Positions 7,757 through 15,924 of a stretch of DNA of 23,927 bases are shown here, one piece after another. The notes beneath the pieces were generated by a model that did no database searches, was not told the DNA's origin, and saw only the letters and a program-made list of their open reading frames with translations. Numbering within the stretch: position 1 is the first letter of the stretch; every line of letters begins with the position of its first letter. The stretch spans positions 1 to 23,927 of the forward strand of contig CADATR010000007.1 of the NCBI GenBank assembly GCA_902790885.1, written 5' to 3'. A program made the translations under genes and the position numbers. The DNA comes from an uncultured Eubacteriales bacterium (GTDB lineage Bacteria > Bacillota_A > Clostridia > Peptostreptococcales > Anaerovoracaceae).

Positions 7757-8413
7757 ATGGAAACAAAAGACATTCTTAAATACGTCGACCATACACTTCT
7801 TGCCCAGACGGCGAAGTGGGAAGACATCAAGGCTCTTATAGATGACGGCATCAAGTACGAGACGGCAAGTGTCTGCATTCCGCCGGGGTATGTTGCTCAG
7901 GCGAGGGAGTATGCAGGTGCAAGGCTTCCGATCTGCACTGTCATCGGATTCCCTAACGGCTACAACACAACAGCTGTAAAGGCTTTTGAGACAAGCGACG
8001 CGCTCGACAACGGCGCTGATGAGATCGATATGGTAATCAACATCGGCTGGGCAAAAGACGGCAGATGGGATGATATAGAAAACGAGATCCGTACTCTCAA
8101 AGAGATCTGCGGAGACCACATTCTCAAGGTTATCATCGAGACATGCATGCTGACCGACGAAGAGAAGGTGAAACTGTGTGAGATAGTCACATTCGCGGGA
8201 GCTGACTTCATCAAGACTTCGACAGGGTTCGGAGGAGGCGGAGCAACATTCGAGGATGTTGATCTCATGGTAAAAAACGTCGGAGAAGGTGTAAAAGTAA
8301 AGGCTTCGGGAGGCATCAGCGGACTCGAGGATGCTGAGAAGTATCTTGAGATAGGCGCAAAGAGGCTCGGAACATCGAGAGTCGTAAAGGCTGCGAAGGC
8401 GGCTGAGAAATAG
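7757..8413 (+). CDS. deoC: Deoxyribose-phosphate aldolase
   Basis: A 218-residue class I aldolase that splits 2-deoxyribose-5-phosphate into glyceraldehyde-3-phosphate and acetaldehyde, the last step of deoxynucleoside catabolism. The TIM-barrel signature elements are present: KYVDHTLL near the N-terminus, [24 protein letters not shown], the Schiff-base lysine in [14 protein letters not shown], and the second active-site lysine in VKASGGI. Length is normal for the short bacterial form. The ATG follows AGGAG at 7745-7749 with a 7-base spacer. It is the first gene of the deoC-udp-deoB operon, and the next gene starts 15 bases after its stop. Confidence 0.96.
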   Translation: METKDILKYVDHTLLAQTAKWEDIKALIDDGIKYETASVCIPPGYVAQAREYAGARLPICTVIGFPNGYNTTAVKAFETSDALDNGADEIDMVINIGWAKDGRWDDIENEIRTLKEICGDHILKVIIETCMLTDEEKVKLCEIVTFAGADFIKTSTGFGGGGATFEDVDLMVKNVGEGVKVKASGGISGLEDAEKYLEIGAKRLGTSRVVKAAKAAEK

Positions 8414-8428
8414 AAAAGAGGTTCTGAA

Positions 8429-9214
8429 ATGGTAGATTACACGGAAGGCGCAGGCTATCAGTATCATGTTGGATTAAGGCCTGGCGATATTGGAGAATAC
8501 GTCATACTGCCGGGCGATCCGCACAGAGTGCCGAAGATCGCGGCATACTTCGATAACGCTGAAAAGGTAGCGGACAGCCGTGAATATGTAACATATACAG
8601 GTTATCTTGATGGCGTAAAGGTAAGCTGTACGAGTACTGGAGTAGGCGGTCCGTCGGCATCGATCGCTCTCGAGGAATGTGCTAACGTAGGCGGAAAGAC
8701 CTTCATCAGAGTCGGTACATGCGGAGGCATGGATATCGACGTGAAGGGCGGCGATGTTGTGGTTGCAACAGGTGCGGTCCGCATGGAAGGCACGTCCAAG
8801 GAGTATTGCCCGATAGAGTATCCGGCTGTTTCGGATGTTACGGTATCGGCCTCGCTGGTAAGAGCGGCTAAAAAGCTCGGCGCAGATTACCACACGGGAG
8901 TTGTGCAGTGCAAGGATGCTTTCTATGGACAGCACATGCCGGAGGCGCTTCCTAACAGCCACGAGCTTCTCAGCAAGTGGGACGCCTGGCTCCGCATGGG
9001 ATGCAAGGCTTCGGAAATGGAATCGGCTGCTCTGTTTATAGTCGGAGCATACCGCAGGCTCAGGGTCGGATCGGTTTTCCTGGTCGTAGCGAATCAGGAG
9101 AGAGAGAAGGCCGGACTGCCTAATCCGCAGGAGCACGACACAGACCTCGCTATCCGCGTAGCCATCGAGGCGATCCGCATGATGATAGCTGAGGATAAGG
9201 AAATGGAAGGTTAG
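8429..9214 (+). CDS. udp: Uridine phosphorylase (nucleoside phosphorylase family)
   Basis: A 261-residue member of the PNP/UDP phosphorylase family, which cleaves nucleosides with phosphate to base and (deoxy)ribose-1-phosphate. It follows E. coli uridine phosphorylase along its length. The phosphate-binding PGDPHRV comes at residues 31-37 near the N-terminus. [24 protein letters not shown] and the EMESAAL segment (ribose contact through Met and Glu) follow in the same order as in Udp. Pyrimidine nucleosides are therefore the likeliest substrates, but a broader or purine preference cannot be excluded by reading alone. Its product is isomerised by DeoB, the next gene, which starts 3 bases after its stop. 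AGAGG at 8417-8421 precedes the ATG. Confidence 0.87.
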   Translation: MVDYTEGAGYQYHVGLRPGDIGEYVILPGDPHRVPKIAAYFDNAEKVADSREYVTYTGYLDGVKVSCTSTGVGGPSASIALEECANVGGKTFIRVGTCGGMDIDVKGGDVVVATGAVRMEGTSKEYCPIEYPAVSDVTVSASLVRAAKKLGADYHTGVVQCKDAFYGQHMPEALPNSHELLSKWDAWLRMGCKASEMESAALFIVGAYRRLRVGSVFLVVANQEREKAGLPNPQEHDTDLAIRVAIEAIRMMIAEDKEMEG

Positions 9215-9217
9215 CTT

Positions 9218-10384
9218 ATGGGCAAGAGAGTATTCTGGATAGTTCTGGACAGCGCCGGTATAGGCGGGGCTCCTGACGCGGCAGAGTTTGGCGATCTGGG
9301 AGCGGATACCTTCGGTACTTGCTTCAAGAGCGGCGCACTTGATGTGCCTAATATGAGAAAAATGGGCCTTTACAACATCTGCGGCACGTCTTTCTATGAT
9401 CCTGCGGATGATGCAGAGGGCTGCTACTGCCGCATGCACGAGAAATCGCGCGGCAAGGATACGACAGTCGGTCACTGGGAGATGGCGGGCATGGTATCGC
9501 CTAAGCCTCTTCCGACATACTATGAAGGATTTCCGCAGGAGATACTCGACAAGCTGTCGGAGGCTACCGGCAGGGGGATCGTCTGCAACCAGACCTATTC
9601 GGGCACTGAAGTAATCAAGGATTACGGAGAGCACCATGTAAAGACGGGTGATCTTATCGTGTACACGAGCGCTGACAGCGTGATGCAGATCGCGGCGCAT
9701 GAGGACGTGGTTCCTATCGAGGAGCTTTACGACATCTGCCGCAAGGCGAGAGAGATAATGCAGGGCGAGCACGGAGTAGGCCGCATCATCGCAAGGCCTT
9801 TCGAGGGCGAGTGGCCTTATCAGAGGACTGTAAGGCGTCATGACTTCAGCCTGCAGCCGCCTCGCGAGACTGTGCTGGATGCCTTGAAAAAAGAGGGATT
9901 CCAGACTATTGGCGTGGGCAAGATCTACGATATCTTCGCCGGCAAGAGCGTCATGTTCAGCTACTCCAATAAGGGTAATGAGGCCAACATGGTGAGGACC
10001 ATCGACCTTGCGGACGCTGACTTTGAGGGCCTTTGCTACGTCAACCTCGTAGATACAGACATGATTTACGGTCACAGAAGGGATATCGAAGGCTATACGA
10101 ACGCGCTCAATCTCGCGGACAAGCAGTTTGGCGAGCTTATGGAGAAGATGGGTCCGGATGACATCCTGATGGTGACAGCCGATCACGGCTGCGACCCGGG
10201 ATACACGGGCACAGACCATACAAGAGAGGATATCCCGTGCCTGATCTGGGGACCTGGCCTCAAAAAAGGTGTTGACCTCGGGACCCGTGATTCATATGCT
10301 GATCAGGCGGCTACTATCGCAGAGTATTTCGGAATTGAATACCGCGGAGACGGCGTATCCTTCCTGAAGGACATAACTGATTGA
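9218..10384 (+). CDS. deoB: Phosphopentomutase
   Basis: A 388-residue enzyme of the alkaline phosphatase superfamily, converting (deoxy)ribose-1-phosphate to the 5-phosphate and so linking the phosphorylase to DeoC. The metal-binding start VFWIVLDSAGIGGAPDA is present, as are the phosphorylatable Thr within KDTTVGHWEMAG, NLVDTDMIYGHRRD in the middle, and the second metal set in VTADHGCDPGYTGTDHTRE near the C-terminus. Length agrees with the family (about 390). AAGG just upstream, inside the end of udp, serves as ribosome site. mnmE follows after 69 bases without a clear terminator, so readthrough into mnmE is possible. Confidence 0.96.
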   Translation: MGKRVFWIVLDSAGIGGAPDAAEFGDLGADTFGTCFKSGALDVPNMRKMGLYNICGTSFYDPADDAEGCYCRMHEKSRGKDTTVGHWEMAGMVSPKPLPTYYEGFPQEILDKLSEATGRGIVCNQTYSGTEVIKDYGEHHVKTGDLIVYTSADSVMQIAAHEDVVPIEELYDICRKAREIMQGEHGVGRIIARPFEGEWPYQRTVRRHDFSLQPPRETVLDALKKEGFQTIGVGKIYDIFAGKSVMFSYSNKGNEANMVRTIDLADADFEGLCYVNLVDTDMIYGHRRDIEGYTNALNLADKQFGELMEKMGPDDILMVTADHGCDPGYTGTDHTREDIPCLIWGPGLKKGVDLGTRDSYADQAATIAEYFGIEYRGDGVSFLKDITD

Positions 10385-10453
10385 GGAAAAACTGACTGGG
10401 AAAACGTTCATATGCTTGAAATCTGAACGGATTCCAGGATCGGAGATCAAAGG

Positions 10454-11866
10454 ATGGCTTATACTATTGCAGCAATATCCACAGCGCCGGGCGAAGGCGG
10501 CATAGGGATAGTCAGGGTCAGCGGCCCTCAGAGCGAGGCTCTGATGAGAAGGCTGATGGCCGGATGCCCTGCAGACATAGAGCCGCGCCACGCGTATTTT
10601 GGCAAGGTGGTAAATGACAGCTCATCTGAAGACGCGGAAGTCATCGATGAGGCGGTCTTTATATGCATGAAAGCGCCGGCCTCCTACACGGGCGAAGACA
10701 TGCTCGAGATACAGGGCCACGGAAGCAATGTTTCTCTGAAGGCAATACTTTCGGCTGTTCTCAATTCGGGGCTTCCTGATGTGCGCATGGCTGAGCCGGG
10801 CGAGTTCACAAAGCTTGCTTTTCTCAACGGCAAGATGGATCTTTCGCAGGCCGAGGCTGTTATCGACATCATCAAGGCCAAAAGCGATCTGTCTCTAGAG
10901 ATAGCTGAGGGACAGCGTGCCGGAAGACTCAGTGAAAACATTCATGACATAAGATCCGCGCTGCTTGATGTTCTGGCGCAGATGGCTGTAGACATCGATT
11001 ATCCGGATGAGGATTACGGAGATGGTGAAGGAACAGCGTACAGTGAGCTGATAGACCAGCTCAGATGGATCCAATCCGACGTCGAAGAGCTTCTGGACAC
11101 CGTGCGCATCGGCAGGATCGCACGTGAGGGAGTAAGAGCTGTCATCGCCGGCAAACCGAATGCCGGCAAGAGCTCGCTCATGAACGCCATACTCGGCGAG
11201 GGGCGCGTCATAGTCACGGATGTGCCGGGCACAACAAGGGATACGGTGGAAGAGAGTGCTTCTCTCGGCGGCATCCCTATAGTTCTTGTTGATACGGCAG
11301 GACTGCGCGACTCAGACGACAAAGTCGAAAAAATCGGTATAGAGAAGACGACTCAGGCGATCGCCGGCGCAGATCTGGTGATACTCGTGATCGACGGAAG
11401 CCAGGCGCTCGATGAAGAGGATGACAGAGTGATCTCTTTCATAGAAAAGATGAACACAGATCACATCCTGGTTGTGATCAACAAGGAAGACCTCGGGAAA
11501 TCGGTCACTGAAGAGACTGTGCTTGAGAGGCTTCCGGGCGTGAGGATCATAAGCACCTCACTTATAGGCAAGGGCGCGATAGAGGCGGCCAGGGGTGTTT
11601 CAGAGGCTGTCGGAGAGATGTTCGATCTTGGCGGCATCAATGTGCGCGAGACCAACATAATCACCAACGAGAGACACGTGCATCAGCTCAGAAAGGCTTC
11701 TATCGAGATCGATGAGGCGATCAGCATGCTCCAGAACGGTGAACCCGTTGAAGTTGCTGAGCTTTCGGCTCATTACGCGTATGAGGCGCTGGGCAGGATA
11801 ATCGGTGAGGAAGTCGGTGACGAGATACTCGACACGGTCTTCAGCAAGTTCTGCCTGGGTAAATAG
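10454..11866 (+). CDS. mnmE: tRNA uridine-5-carboxymethylaminomethyl modification GTPase MnmE
   Basis: A 470-residue GTPase that, with MnmG, installs the (carboxymethyl)aminomethyl group on the wobble uridine of certain tRNAs. It has the N-terminal tetrahydrofolate-binding domain (TIAAISTAPGEGGIGIVRVSG), a helical domain, and an inserted G domain with G1 GKPNAGKSS at residues 233-241, DVPGTTRDT, G3 DTAGLRD and G4 NKED. The C-terminus FCLGK carries the essential cysteine of the C-x-GK motif. All catalytic elements are intact. GGAG at 10442-10445 lies 8 bases before the ATG. Its partner gene mnmG is not adjacent as usual; an opposite-strand toxin-antitoxin module lies between, and its 3' end is only 9 bases from the mnmE stop. 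Confidence 0.97.
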   Translation: MAYTIAAISTAPGEGGIGIVRVSGPQSEALMRRLMAGCPADIEPRHAYFGKVVNDSSSEDAEVIDEAVFICMKAPASYTGEDMLEIQGHGSNVSLKAILSAVLNSGLPDVRMAEPGEFTKLAFLNGKMDLSQAEAVIDIIKAKSDLSLEIAEGQRAGRLSENIHDIRSALLDVLAQMAVDIDYPDEDYGDGEGTAYSELIDQLRWIQSDVEELLDTVRIGRIAREGVRAVIAGKPNAGKSSLMNAILGEGRVIVTDVPGTTRDTVEESASLGGIPIVLVDTAGLRDSDDKVEKIGIEKTTQAIAGADLVILVIDGSQALDEEDDRVISFIEKMNTDHILVVINKEDLGKSVTEETVLERLPGVRIISTSLIGKGAIEAARGVSEAVGEMFDLGGINVRETNIITNERHVHQLRKASIEIDEAISMLQNGEPVEVAELSAHYAYEALGRIIGEEVGDEILDTVFSKFCLGK

Positions 11867-11875
11867 CGGAAGCGC

Positions 11876-12307
11876 CTAAAGTGACAGCTCAGCTATTAGC
11901 TCGTGGGGCAATATAGTCCTGACTGGACATTCTGTGAAAAGATCCGAGTCGCGAGTGACGAAATAATCGCAATTACTGTCAACTGCGCACTGTATCTGAA
12001 GGGCATCTTCAACATCAGTGCTGAGACCGGCAGTAATTGCTTTTTCTATATTCTCACCGGTTACCGGGAGCACTTTGCAAAGTGCGCAAAGATTCAGAAT
12101 GATCTGATTCCGCTCTGCTGCAGAATATTCTTTTCTGAGAATATTGTATGTGTTGGTCAGGGAATGTGCTGCAATATGAATATCGAGAAGACCGTTCAGA
12201 GAGGATTCGAAAAGATATTCAGCTGCCAGAGCTTCATCTCCCCTGAAAAGCAGTTAGTCTATAAGGATATTTGTATCAAGGAAAACTTTTGGTCGTTTAT
12301 CTGCCAT
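11876..12307 (-). pseudogene. PIN-domain toxin with a premature stop (VapC-like)
   Basis: The minus strand from the ATG at 12307 reads as one frame of 143 codons interrupted only by TAA at codon 18 (12256-12254). The product would begin MADKRPKVFLDTNILID, then the stop, then LLFRGDEALAAEYLF, and continue without shift to the end at 11876. It has the PIN ribonuclease pattern: D11 in FLDTN, TNTYNILRK in the middle, the acidic STDVEDAL (D98, E100, D101) and FVTRDSDLF (D120). Its ATG lies within the last codons of the antitoxin gene (11-base overlap), as in a normal type II module. The stop removes all but 17 residues. Restart at a downstream GTG would lack D11 and so the active site. Whether the change is real or a sequencing error cannot be settled here. 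Confidence 0.87.
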
Positions 12308-12572
12308 ATTTTTCCTCCAGATAGCTGTTGCGCTCTTCTCTGTAGTCGAGGCTTATGCTTTTGCCTGCATCTTTGTGAGCTTCACGTATCCCGCGCAGTG
12401 CTTCAAGTGCGTTTCTTCTGTGATCTTTCGATTCATCCCTGCGTATCATCAGAATGCCGTCAACCACACTGATATCAACTGGATCATTGACGTTCAGTGA
12501 AGCTTCTTTCAGAAGTTTTTTTGGAATGTACAGTCCCTGACTGTTTCCCCATGCCCGTATAATGCTCTGCAT
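12297..12572 (-). CDS. AbrB/MazE-type antitoxin
   Basis: A 91-residue protein with an N-terminal swapped-hairpin AbrB/MazE DNA-binding fold: MQSIIRAWGNSQGLYIPKKLLKEA followed by LNVNDPVDISVVDGILMIRR. A charged C-terminal tail (about residues 46-91) would wrap and inhibit the toxin. It precedes and overlaps the PIN toxin frame, the usual antitoxin-first order. The ATG at 12572 has GGGAGA (complement of 12578-12583) in front. A near-consensus promoter and an inverted-repeat operator lie just upstream, fitting autoregulation by this protein. The frame is intact although its toxin partner is broken. Its family is clear, but whether to call it VapB or MazE is a matter of naming. Confidence 0.88.
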   Translation of the reverse strand: MQSIIRAWGNSQGLYIPKKLLKEASLNVNDPVDISVVDGILMIRRDESKDHRRNALEALRGIREAHKDAGKSISLDYREERNSYLEEKYGR

Positions 12573-12591
12573 GACAATCTCCCTTTTCAGA

Positions 12592-12614
12592 TGTATATAC
12601 GTTTTGTATATACA
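12592..12614 (-). promoter_or_regulatory. Inverted-repeat operator of the toxin-antitoxin module
   Basis: Perfect 9-bp arms TGTATATAC (12592-12600) and GTATATACA (12606-12614) are separated by 5 bases. The site touches the -10 box and covers the expected transcription start of the antitoxin gene, the right place for autorepression by an AbrB/MazE dimer. Confidence 0.75.
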
Positions 12615-12641
12615 TTATATAGCACAAAGGGATCCTGTCAA
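12614..12641 (-). promoter_or_regulatory. Promoter of the toxin-antitoxin module
   Basis: On the minus strand a perfect -35 TTGACA (12641-12636) and a perfect -10 TATAAT (12619-12614) are separated by 16 bases. This is the strongest sigma-A type promoter in the window. It reads toward the antitoxin gene, starting about 12607. Confidence 0.85.
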
Positions 12642-12728
12642 GTATCAGAGTCAGCTTTCTGTATGAAAGAAAGCCTTCCCAAAGCAGCCGTGAGCGGGGT
12701 TCGTTAAGTAGCACTTTGGAATAACGTG

Positions 12729-12737
12729 TGATAGAAT
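12729..12737 (+). promoter_or_regulatory. Candidate extended -10 promoter of mnmG
   Basis: TGATAGAAT (TG at 12729-12730, hexamer TAGAAT at 12732-12737) has the extended -10 form and lies 33 bases before the GTG start of mnmG. No convincing -35 is seen. If correct, mnmG has its own transcription, which it would need because the module on the other strand separates it from mnmE. Confidence 0.45.
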
Positions 12738-12770
12738 GTGCTTGCCACTTTTGAGACGGAGAGATTTTAC

Positions 12771-14759
12771 GTGAAAGAAGAGAAGAAGAAATATCAGATA
12801 ATTGTTATCGGAGCCGGTCACGCGGGATGCGAGGCCGGTCTTGTCTGCGCGCGCCTTGGAATGGAGACGGCGATGTTCTGCACTGACATTGACTCCGTTG
12901 CAATGATGCCGTGCAATCCGTCTATCGGAGGAACCGGCAAGGGACACCTCGTCAGAGAGGTGGACGCTCTCGGCGGCGAGATGGGAATAAACATCGACAA
13001 GACATTCATACAGTCCAAGATGCTCAATACCTCAAAGGGTCCTGCGGTGCATTCACTGAGGGCTCAGGCCGACAAGGAAAAGTATCACCAGGAGATGCTC
13101 AAAACCATTCGCGGACAGGAGCATCTTGAGCTAATCGAAGATGAAATTACAGAATTGATATTGACAGAACTCAGTGACTGCAAGGACTCCGGCGAAGCTG
13201 TGGAAAAATCCGTCAGCGGAGTCAGGACTGCGTCGGGCGCGGAATACGCCTGCGATTCTGTCATAATCTGCACCGGAACTTTCCTTTCGGGAAAGATATT
13301 CATCGGTGATGACGTGAGGGTGTCGGGGCCTTCAGGGCTCAGGCCGGCTACGAAGCTTGGAGATAATCTGAGGGATATAGGGATACCTATCCGCAGGTTC
13401 AAAACTGGCACTCCGGCCAGGATGCACAAGGACACTCTCGATTACGATGCCATGACAGAGCAGAGGGGCGACGAAAAGATAGTGCCTTTCAGCTTCATGA
13501 ACGAAGACAAGACTTATGACGTAGAGCAGATCAGCTGCTGGCTCTCGTATACCAATGAGACCACGCATAAGATCATAATGGATAATATAGAGAAATCGGC
13601 CATGTACTCCGGCAACATTGTAGGAGTCGGGCCGAGATACTGTCCGTCTATCGAAGACAAAGTATCGCGTTTCAGAGACAGAAAGAGACATCAGCTTTTC
13701 GTTGAGCCTGAGGGTCTGGATACCGACCTGATGTATATACAGGGCATGAGCTCGAGCCTGCCTGAGGATGTGCAGCACGCTTTCTATGCTACCATTCCGG
13801 GGCTTGAACACGCTGAAATTCTAAGCCCGGCGTATGCTATCGAGTACGACTGCGCCGATCCTCTTTCGCTCAGACCGAGCCTTGAAAGCAAGCTGGTGAG
13901 CGGCCTTTTCTGTGCCGGCCAGTTCAACGGAAGCTCGGGATATGAGGAAGCCGCGGCTCAGGGACTTATTGCCGGTATCAATGCTGTCAGCAGACTGAAG
14001 GGCAAGGAGCCTCTTGTGCTCAGGCGCGATCAGGCCTACATAGGCGTCCTTATTGACGACCTTGTGACAAAGGGCACCAACGAGCCGTACCGCATAATGA
14101 CTTCAAGAGCCGAGTACAGGCTGCTCCTCAGACAGGACAACGCCGACAGAAGACTCACTGAGATAGGCTACGAGTATGGTTCTGTCACCGAGGAGAGATA
14201 CAGAAGATATCTTGCGAAGAAGGAAAAAGTCGATGCCGAAGTGGCAAGGCTAAGAAGCAAGCGAGTAGATATAGATACTTTCAGAAGCTTCCTTTATGAG
14301 CATGAGATCAGAAGAGCTGAGGCTGCATGTGCTGATGATCCTGCTAAGCTTGAGCAGCTCGAAAGGAAGAAAAAGGAGATCGAAGAGACTGCAAATCAGT
14401 GCTTTGCGGATATTCTTAAGAGGCCTGCGATAAGATACGAAGACCTTGCAGACATTGATGACGACAGCCGCCCGTCTCTCAGCGAGAACGAGAAGACGGA
14501 GATAGAAGTCATCCTCAAATATGACGGGTACATCCGCAAGCAGATAAGCGAGGTGGAGAAGCTGAGAAATCTCGAGGATAAGAAGCTGAGCGACCGCCTC
14601 GACTATAACTCCATCGGAGGCCTCAGACTTGAGGCAAGGCAGAAACTCTCGGACATCCGTCCGCTTACTGTAGGGCAGGCCAGCCGCATATCAGGCGTCT
14701 CCCCTGCTGATATAAACGTATTGCTTGTATATCTTGAAAAGGAAATGAGAAGATCGTAG
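12771..14759 (+). CDS. mnmG: tRNA uridine-5-carboxymethylaminomethyl modification enzyme MnmG
   Basis: A 662-residue FAD- and NADH-dependent partner of MnmE (also called GidA). The N-terminus carries the dinucleotide-binding [14 protein letters not shown]. Typical family segments follow: [47 protein letters not shown], and late [21 protein letters not shown]. The C-terminal part ends with the helical MnmE-binding domain ([16 protein letters not shown]). It is slightly longer than the usual 620-640 residues. The start chosen is GTG at 12771, with GGAGAG at 12758-12763 and the first beta strand 8 residues in. An in-frame TTG at 12738 lies at the candidate promoter and is unlikely. Confidence 0.96.
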   Translation: MKEEKKKYQIIVIGAGHAGCEAGLVCARLGMETAMFCTDIDSVAMMPCNPSIGGTGKGHLVREVDALGGEMGINIDKTFIQSKMLNTSKGPAVHSLRAQADKEKYHQEMLKTIRGQEHLELIEDEITELILTELSDCKDSGEAVEKSVSGVRTASGAEYACDSVIICTGTFLSGKIFIGDDVRVSGPSGLRPATKLGDNLRDIGIPIRRFKTGTPARMHKDTLDYDAMTEQRGDEKIVPFSFMNEDKTYDVEQISCWLSYTNETTHKIIMDNIEKSAMYSGNIVGVGPRYCPSIEDKVSRFRDRKRHQLFVEPEGLDTDLMYIQGMSSSLPEDVQHAFYATIPGLEHAEILSPAYAIEYDCADPLSLRPSLESKLVSGLFCAGQFNGSSGYEEAAAQGLIAGINAVSRLKGKEPLVLRRDQAYIGVLIDDLVTKGTNEPYRIMTSRAEYRLLLRQDNADRRLTEIGYEYGSVTEERYRRYLAKKEKVDAEVARLRSKRVDIDTFRSFLYEHEIRRAEAACADDPAKLEQLERKKKEIEETANQCFADILKRPAIRYEDLADIDDDSRPSLSENEKTEIEVILKYDGYIRKQISEVEKLRNLEDKKLSDRLDYNSIGGLRLEARQKLSDIRPLTVGQASRISGVSPADINVLLVYLEKEMRRS

Positions 14760-14768
14760 GCTTTTATT

Positions 14769-15422
14769 ATGAATTCCAGATCTGACGCAATTATAAATAG
14801 TCTTAAGGCAAAGTTCGGAGAGGAGAAGTCTTCTGCCCTCCTCTCCTATCTTGATCTTGTGCTTGAAAGAAACGAGCATATCAACCTCACTGCTGTCAGA
14901 GACCGCGACGAGGCTCTGGTAAAGCACGTGCTCGATTCTCTCTCTATTGTTGATCTGCCTGAGTATAAGGCAGCGGATAAGATAATAGATGTCGGCACGG
15001 GAGCGGGTTTTCCAGGTGCTCTGCTTGCAATAGCCAGTCCTGAAAAGGAATTCACCCTTCTCGACTCTACTCTGAAGCGTCTCAGAGTCATCGATGAATT
15101 CGCGCAGACGCTCAATATATCAAATCTCAGAACAGTACATGCGCGCGCTGAGGAGATATTCAGAAAGCCTGAGTATAGTGAGGCTTTCGATATCTGTGTC
15201 TCCAGGGCCGTTGCAAATCTTGAAAAGCTTTCGGGCTGGTGCCTCCCTTTCGTCAGAAAAGGCGGAGCCTTCATTGCCTATAAAGGTGAAAACTATCAGG
15301 AAGAGCTTGATCAGGCAGCCAGGGTCTTGAAGAAGAATAAAGCAAAGCTCTCATGTGTAGAATCCTATAAAGATGTGCCGGATGAGATATCCGGACATGT
15401 TCTTCTGGTGATCTCAAAGTAA
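14769..15422 (+). CDS. rsmG: 16S rRNA (guanine-527-N7)-methyltransferase
   Basis: A 217-residue SAM-dependent methyltransferase (GidB) that methylates G527 of 16S rRNA. It has the N-terminal helix with LVLERNEHINLTAVRDRDEALVKHVLDSL and the SAM-binding IIDVGTGAGFPGALLAIASP. LLDSTLKRLRVIDE, ARAEE and the VSRAVANLEKL segment follow in the expected order. Length is close to the family (about 240, a little short at the C-terminus). It starts 9 bases after mnmG with a weak ribosome site formed by the end of that gene, so coupling is likely. Loss of this enzyme is known in other species to give low-level streptomycin resistance; here it looks intact. Confidence 0.96.
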   Translation: MNSRSDAIINSLKAKFGEEKSSALLSYLDLVLERNEHINLTAVRDRDEALVKHVLDSLSIVDLPEYKAADKIIDVGTGAGFPGALLAIASPEKEFTLLDSTLKRLRVIDEFAQTLNISNLRTVHARAEEIFRKPEYSEAFDICVSRAVANLEKLSGWCLPFVRKGGAFIAYKGENYQEELDQAARVLKKNKAKLSCVESYKDVPDEISGHVLLVISK

Positions 15423-15570
15423 AATTTCCTTTTTTTAAACATCACTTTTTTTCAGAGTCCCCCCGACATTTAATGGCTTAAGTGTTCGGCCACTTTCCTT
15501 AACTTTCTTTTTCAGGAGCCTGTCTTTTGCTAAGTGACGCCCGGCCTGATGGGCCGCTGATTCCGGACGA

Positions 15571-15586
15571 TGTTTCATGTGAAACA
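15571..15586 (+). other. parS site 1
   Basis: TGTTTCATGTGAAACA. It differs from the canonical chromosomal parS TGTTTCACGTGAAACA only at base 8 (T for C). It is a centromere site expected to be bound by the ParB encoded at 16920. Confidence 0.9.
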
Positions 15587-15650
15587 TTGCACTATCACAA
15601 CCAGACGAGATGGTGATCCATTTGAAATCTGTTTTCCACAGGAACAAACA

Positions 15651-15715
15651 GGACGAAGCTTCATCTGAAATGAGTCTTGAGCAGAACCAGCCTGGATTAT
15701 GTTTCATGTGAAACA
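15651..15715 (+). repeat. 65-bp parS repeat unit, copy A
   Basis: This unit is 51/65 identical without gaps to copy B at 15737-15801. Each unit begins GGACG, carries a degenerate parS-like core (GCTTCATCTGAAA) and ends with a full parS site. The period is 86 bases. A more diverged third copy may lie at about 15601-15650. Confidence 0.8.
15700..15715 (+). other. parS site 2
   Basis: TGTTTCATGTGAAACA, identical to site 1. It lies 129 bases after site 1 and ends repeat unit A. Confidence 0.9.
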
Positions 15716-15742
15716 TGTTCTGACCATAGTCATACGGGACGG

Positions 15743-15758
15743 GGCTTCATCTGAAACA
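15743..15758 (+). other. Degenerate parS site
   Basis: GGCTTCATCTGAAACA matches 13 of 16 bases of the local parS form, with the right half almost complete. It may bind ParB weakly or be a decaying copy. Confidence 0.5.
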
Positions 15759-15785
15759 TGTTTTGAACAAAACCAGACGAAACGA

Positions 15786-15801
15786 TGTTTCATGTGAAAC
15801 A
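15786..15801 (+). other. parS site 3
   Basis: TGTTTCATGTGAAACA, identical to sites 1, 2 and 4. It lies exactly 86 bases after site 2. Confidence 0.9.
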
Positions 15802-15924
15802 TTTATGTCCGGATCGTCCATAGATCCTAAAAGCAAATATTCGTCTCAAAAGTATTTCTGTTAAGTCTTTCCCTGTACGCTGTCTTTGCAGATCTGCATG
15901 GAATCTAAAAATTTTTAATCAGAA

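Larger units (their letters stand above)
15737..15801 (+). repeat. 65-bp parS repeat unit, copy B
   Basis: Second copy of the unit at 15651-15715. Its internal degenerate site at 15743-15758 matches the full site at 13 of 16 bases. Most differences between the copies lie in the middle spacer, while the parS parts are kept. Confidence 0.8.

Noticed and set aside
8474..10219. Minus-strand open frame of 581 codons opposite udp and deoB
   Set aside because: Both plus-strand genes are well recognised with intact motifs. The antisense product has no recognisable domain and spans two genes, typical of a shadow frame.
10405..10429. CGTTCA/TGAACG inverted repeat between deoB and mnmE as a terminator
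   Set aside because: A 6-bp stem with a 13-base loop and no T run after it; too weak to call.
11876..12073. A separate 65-residue protein starting at GTG 12073 on the minus strand
   Set aside because: It is only the C-terminal part of the interrupted PIN toxin, without a ribosome site and without the first catalytic Asp; it is treated as part of the pseudogene.
15632..15640. TTTTCCACA as a DnaA box
   Set aside because: It differs by one base from TTATCCACA and stands alone. I see no cluster of boxes and no unwinding element pattern, so calling the replication origin here is not supported.
15435..15716. Minus-strand open frame of 93 codons over the parS region
   Set aside because: It has no ribosome site, its sequence contains translated parS repeats (MFHMKH twice), and it overlaps conserved cis-acting sites, so it is a shadow of the array.
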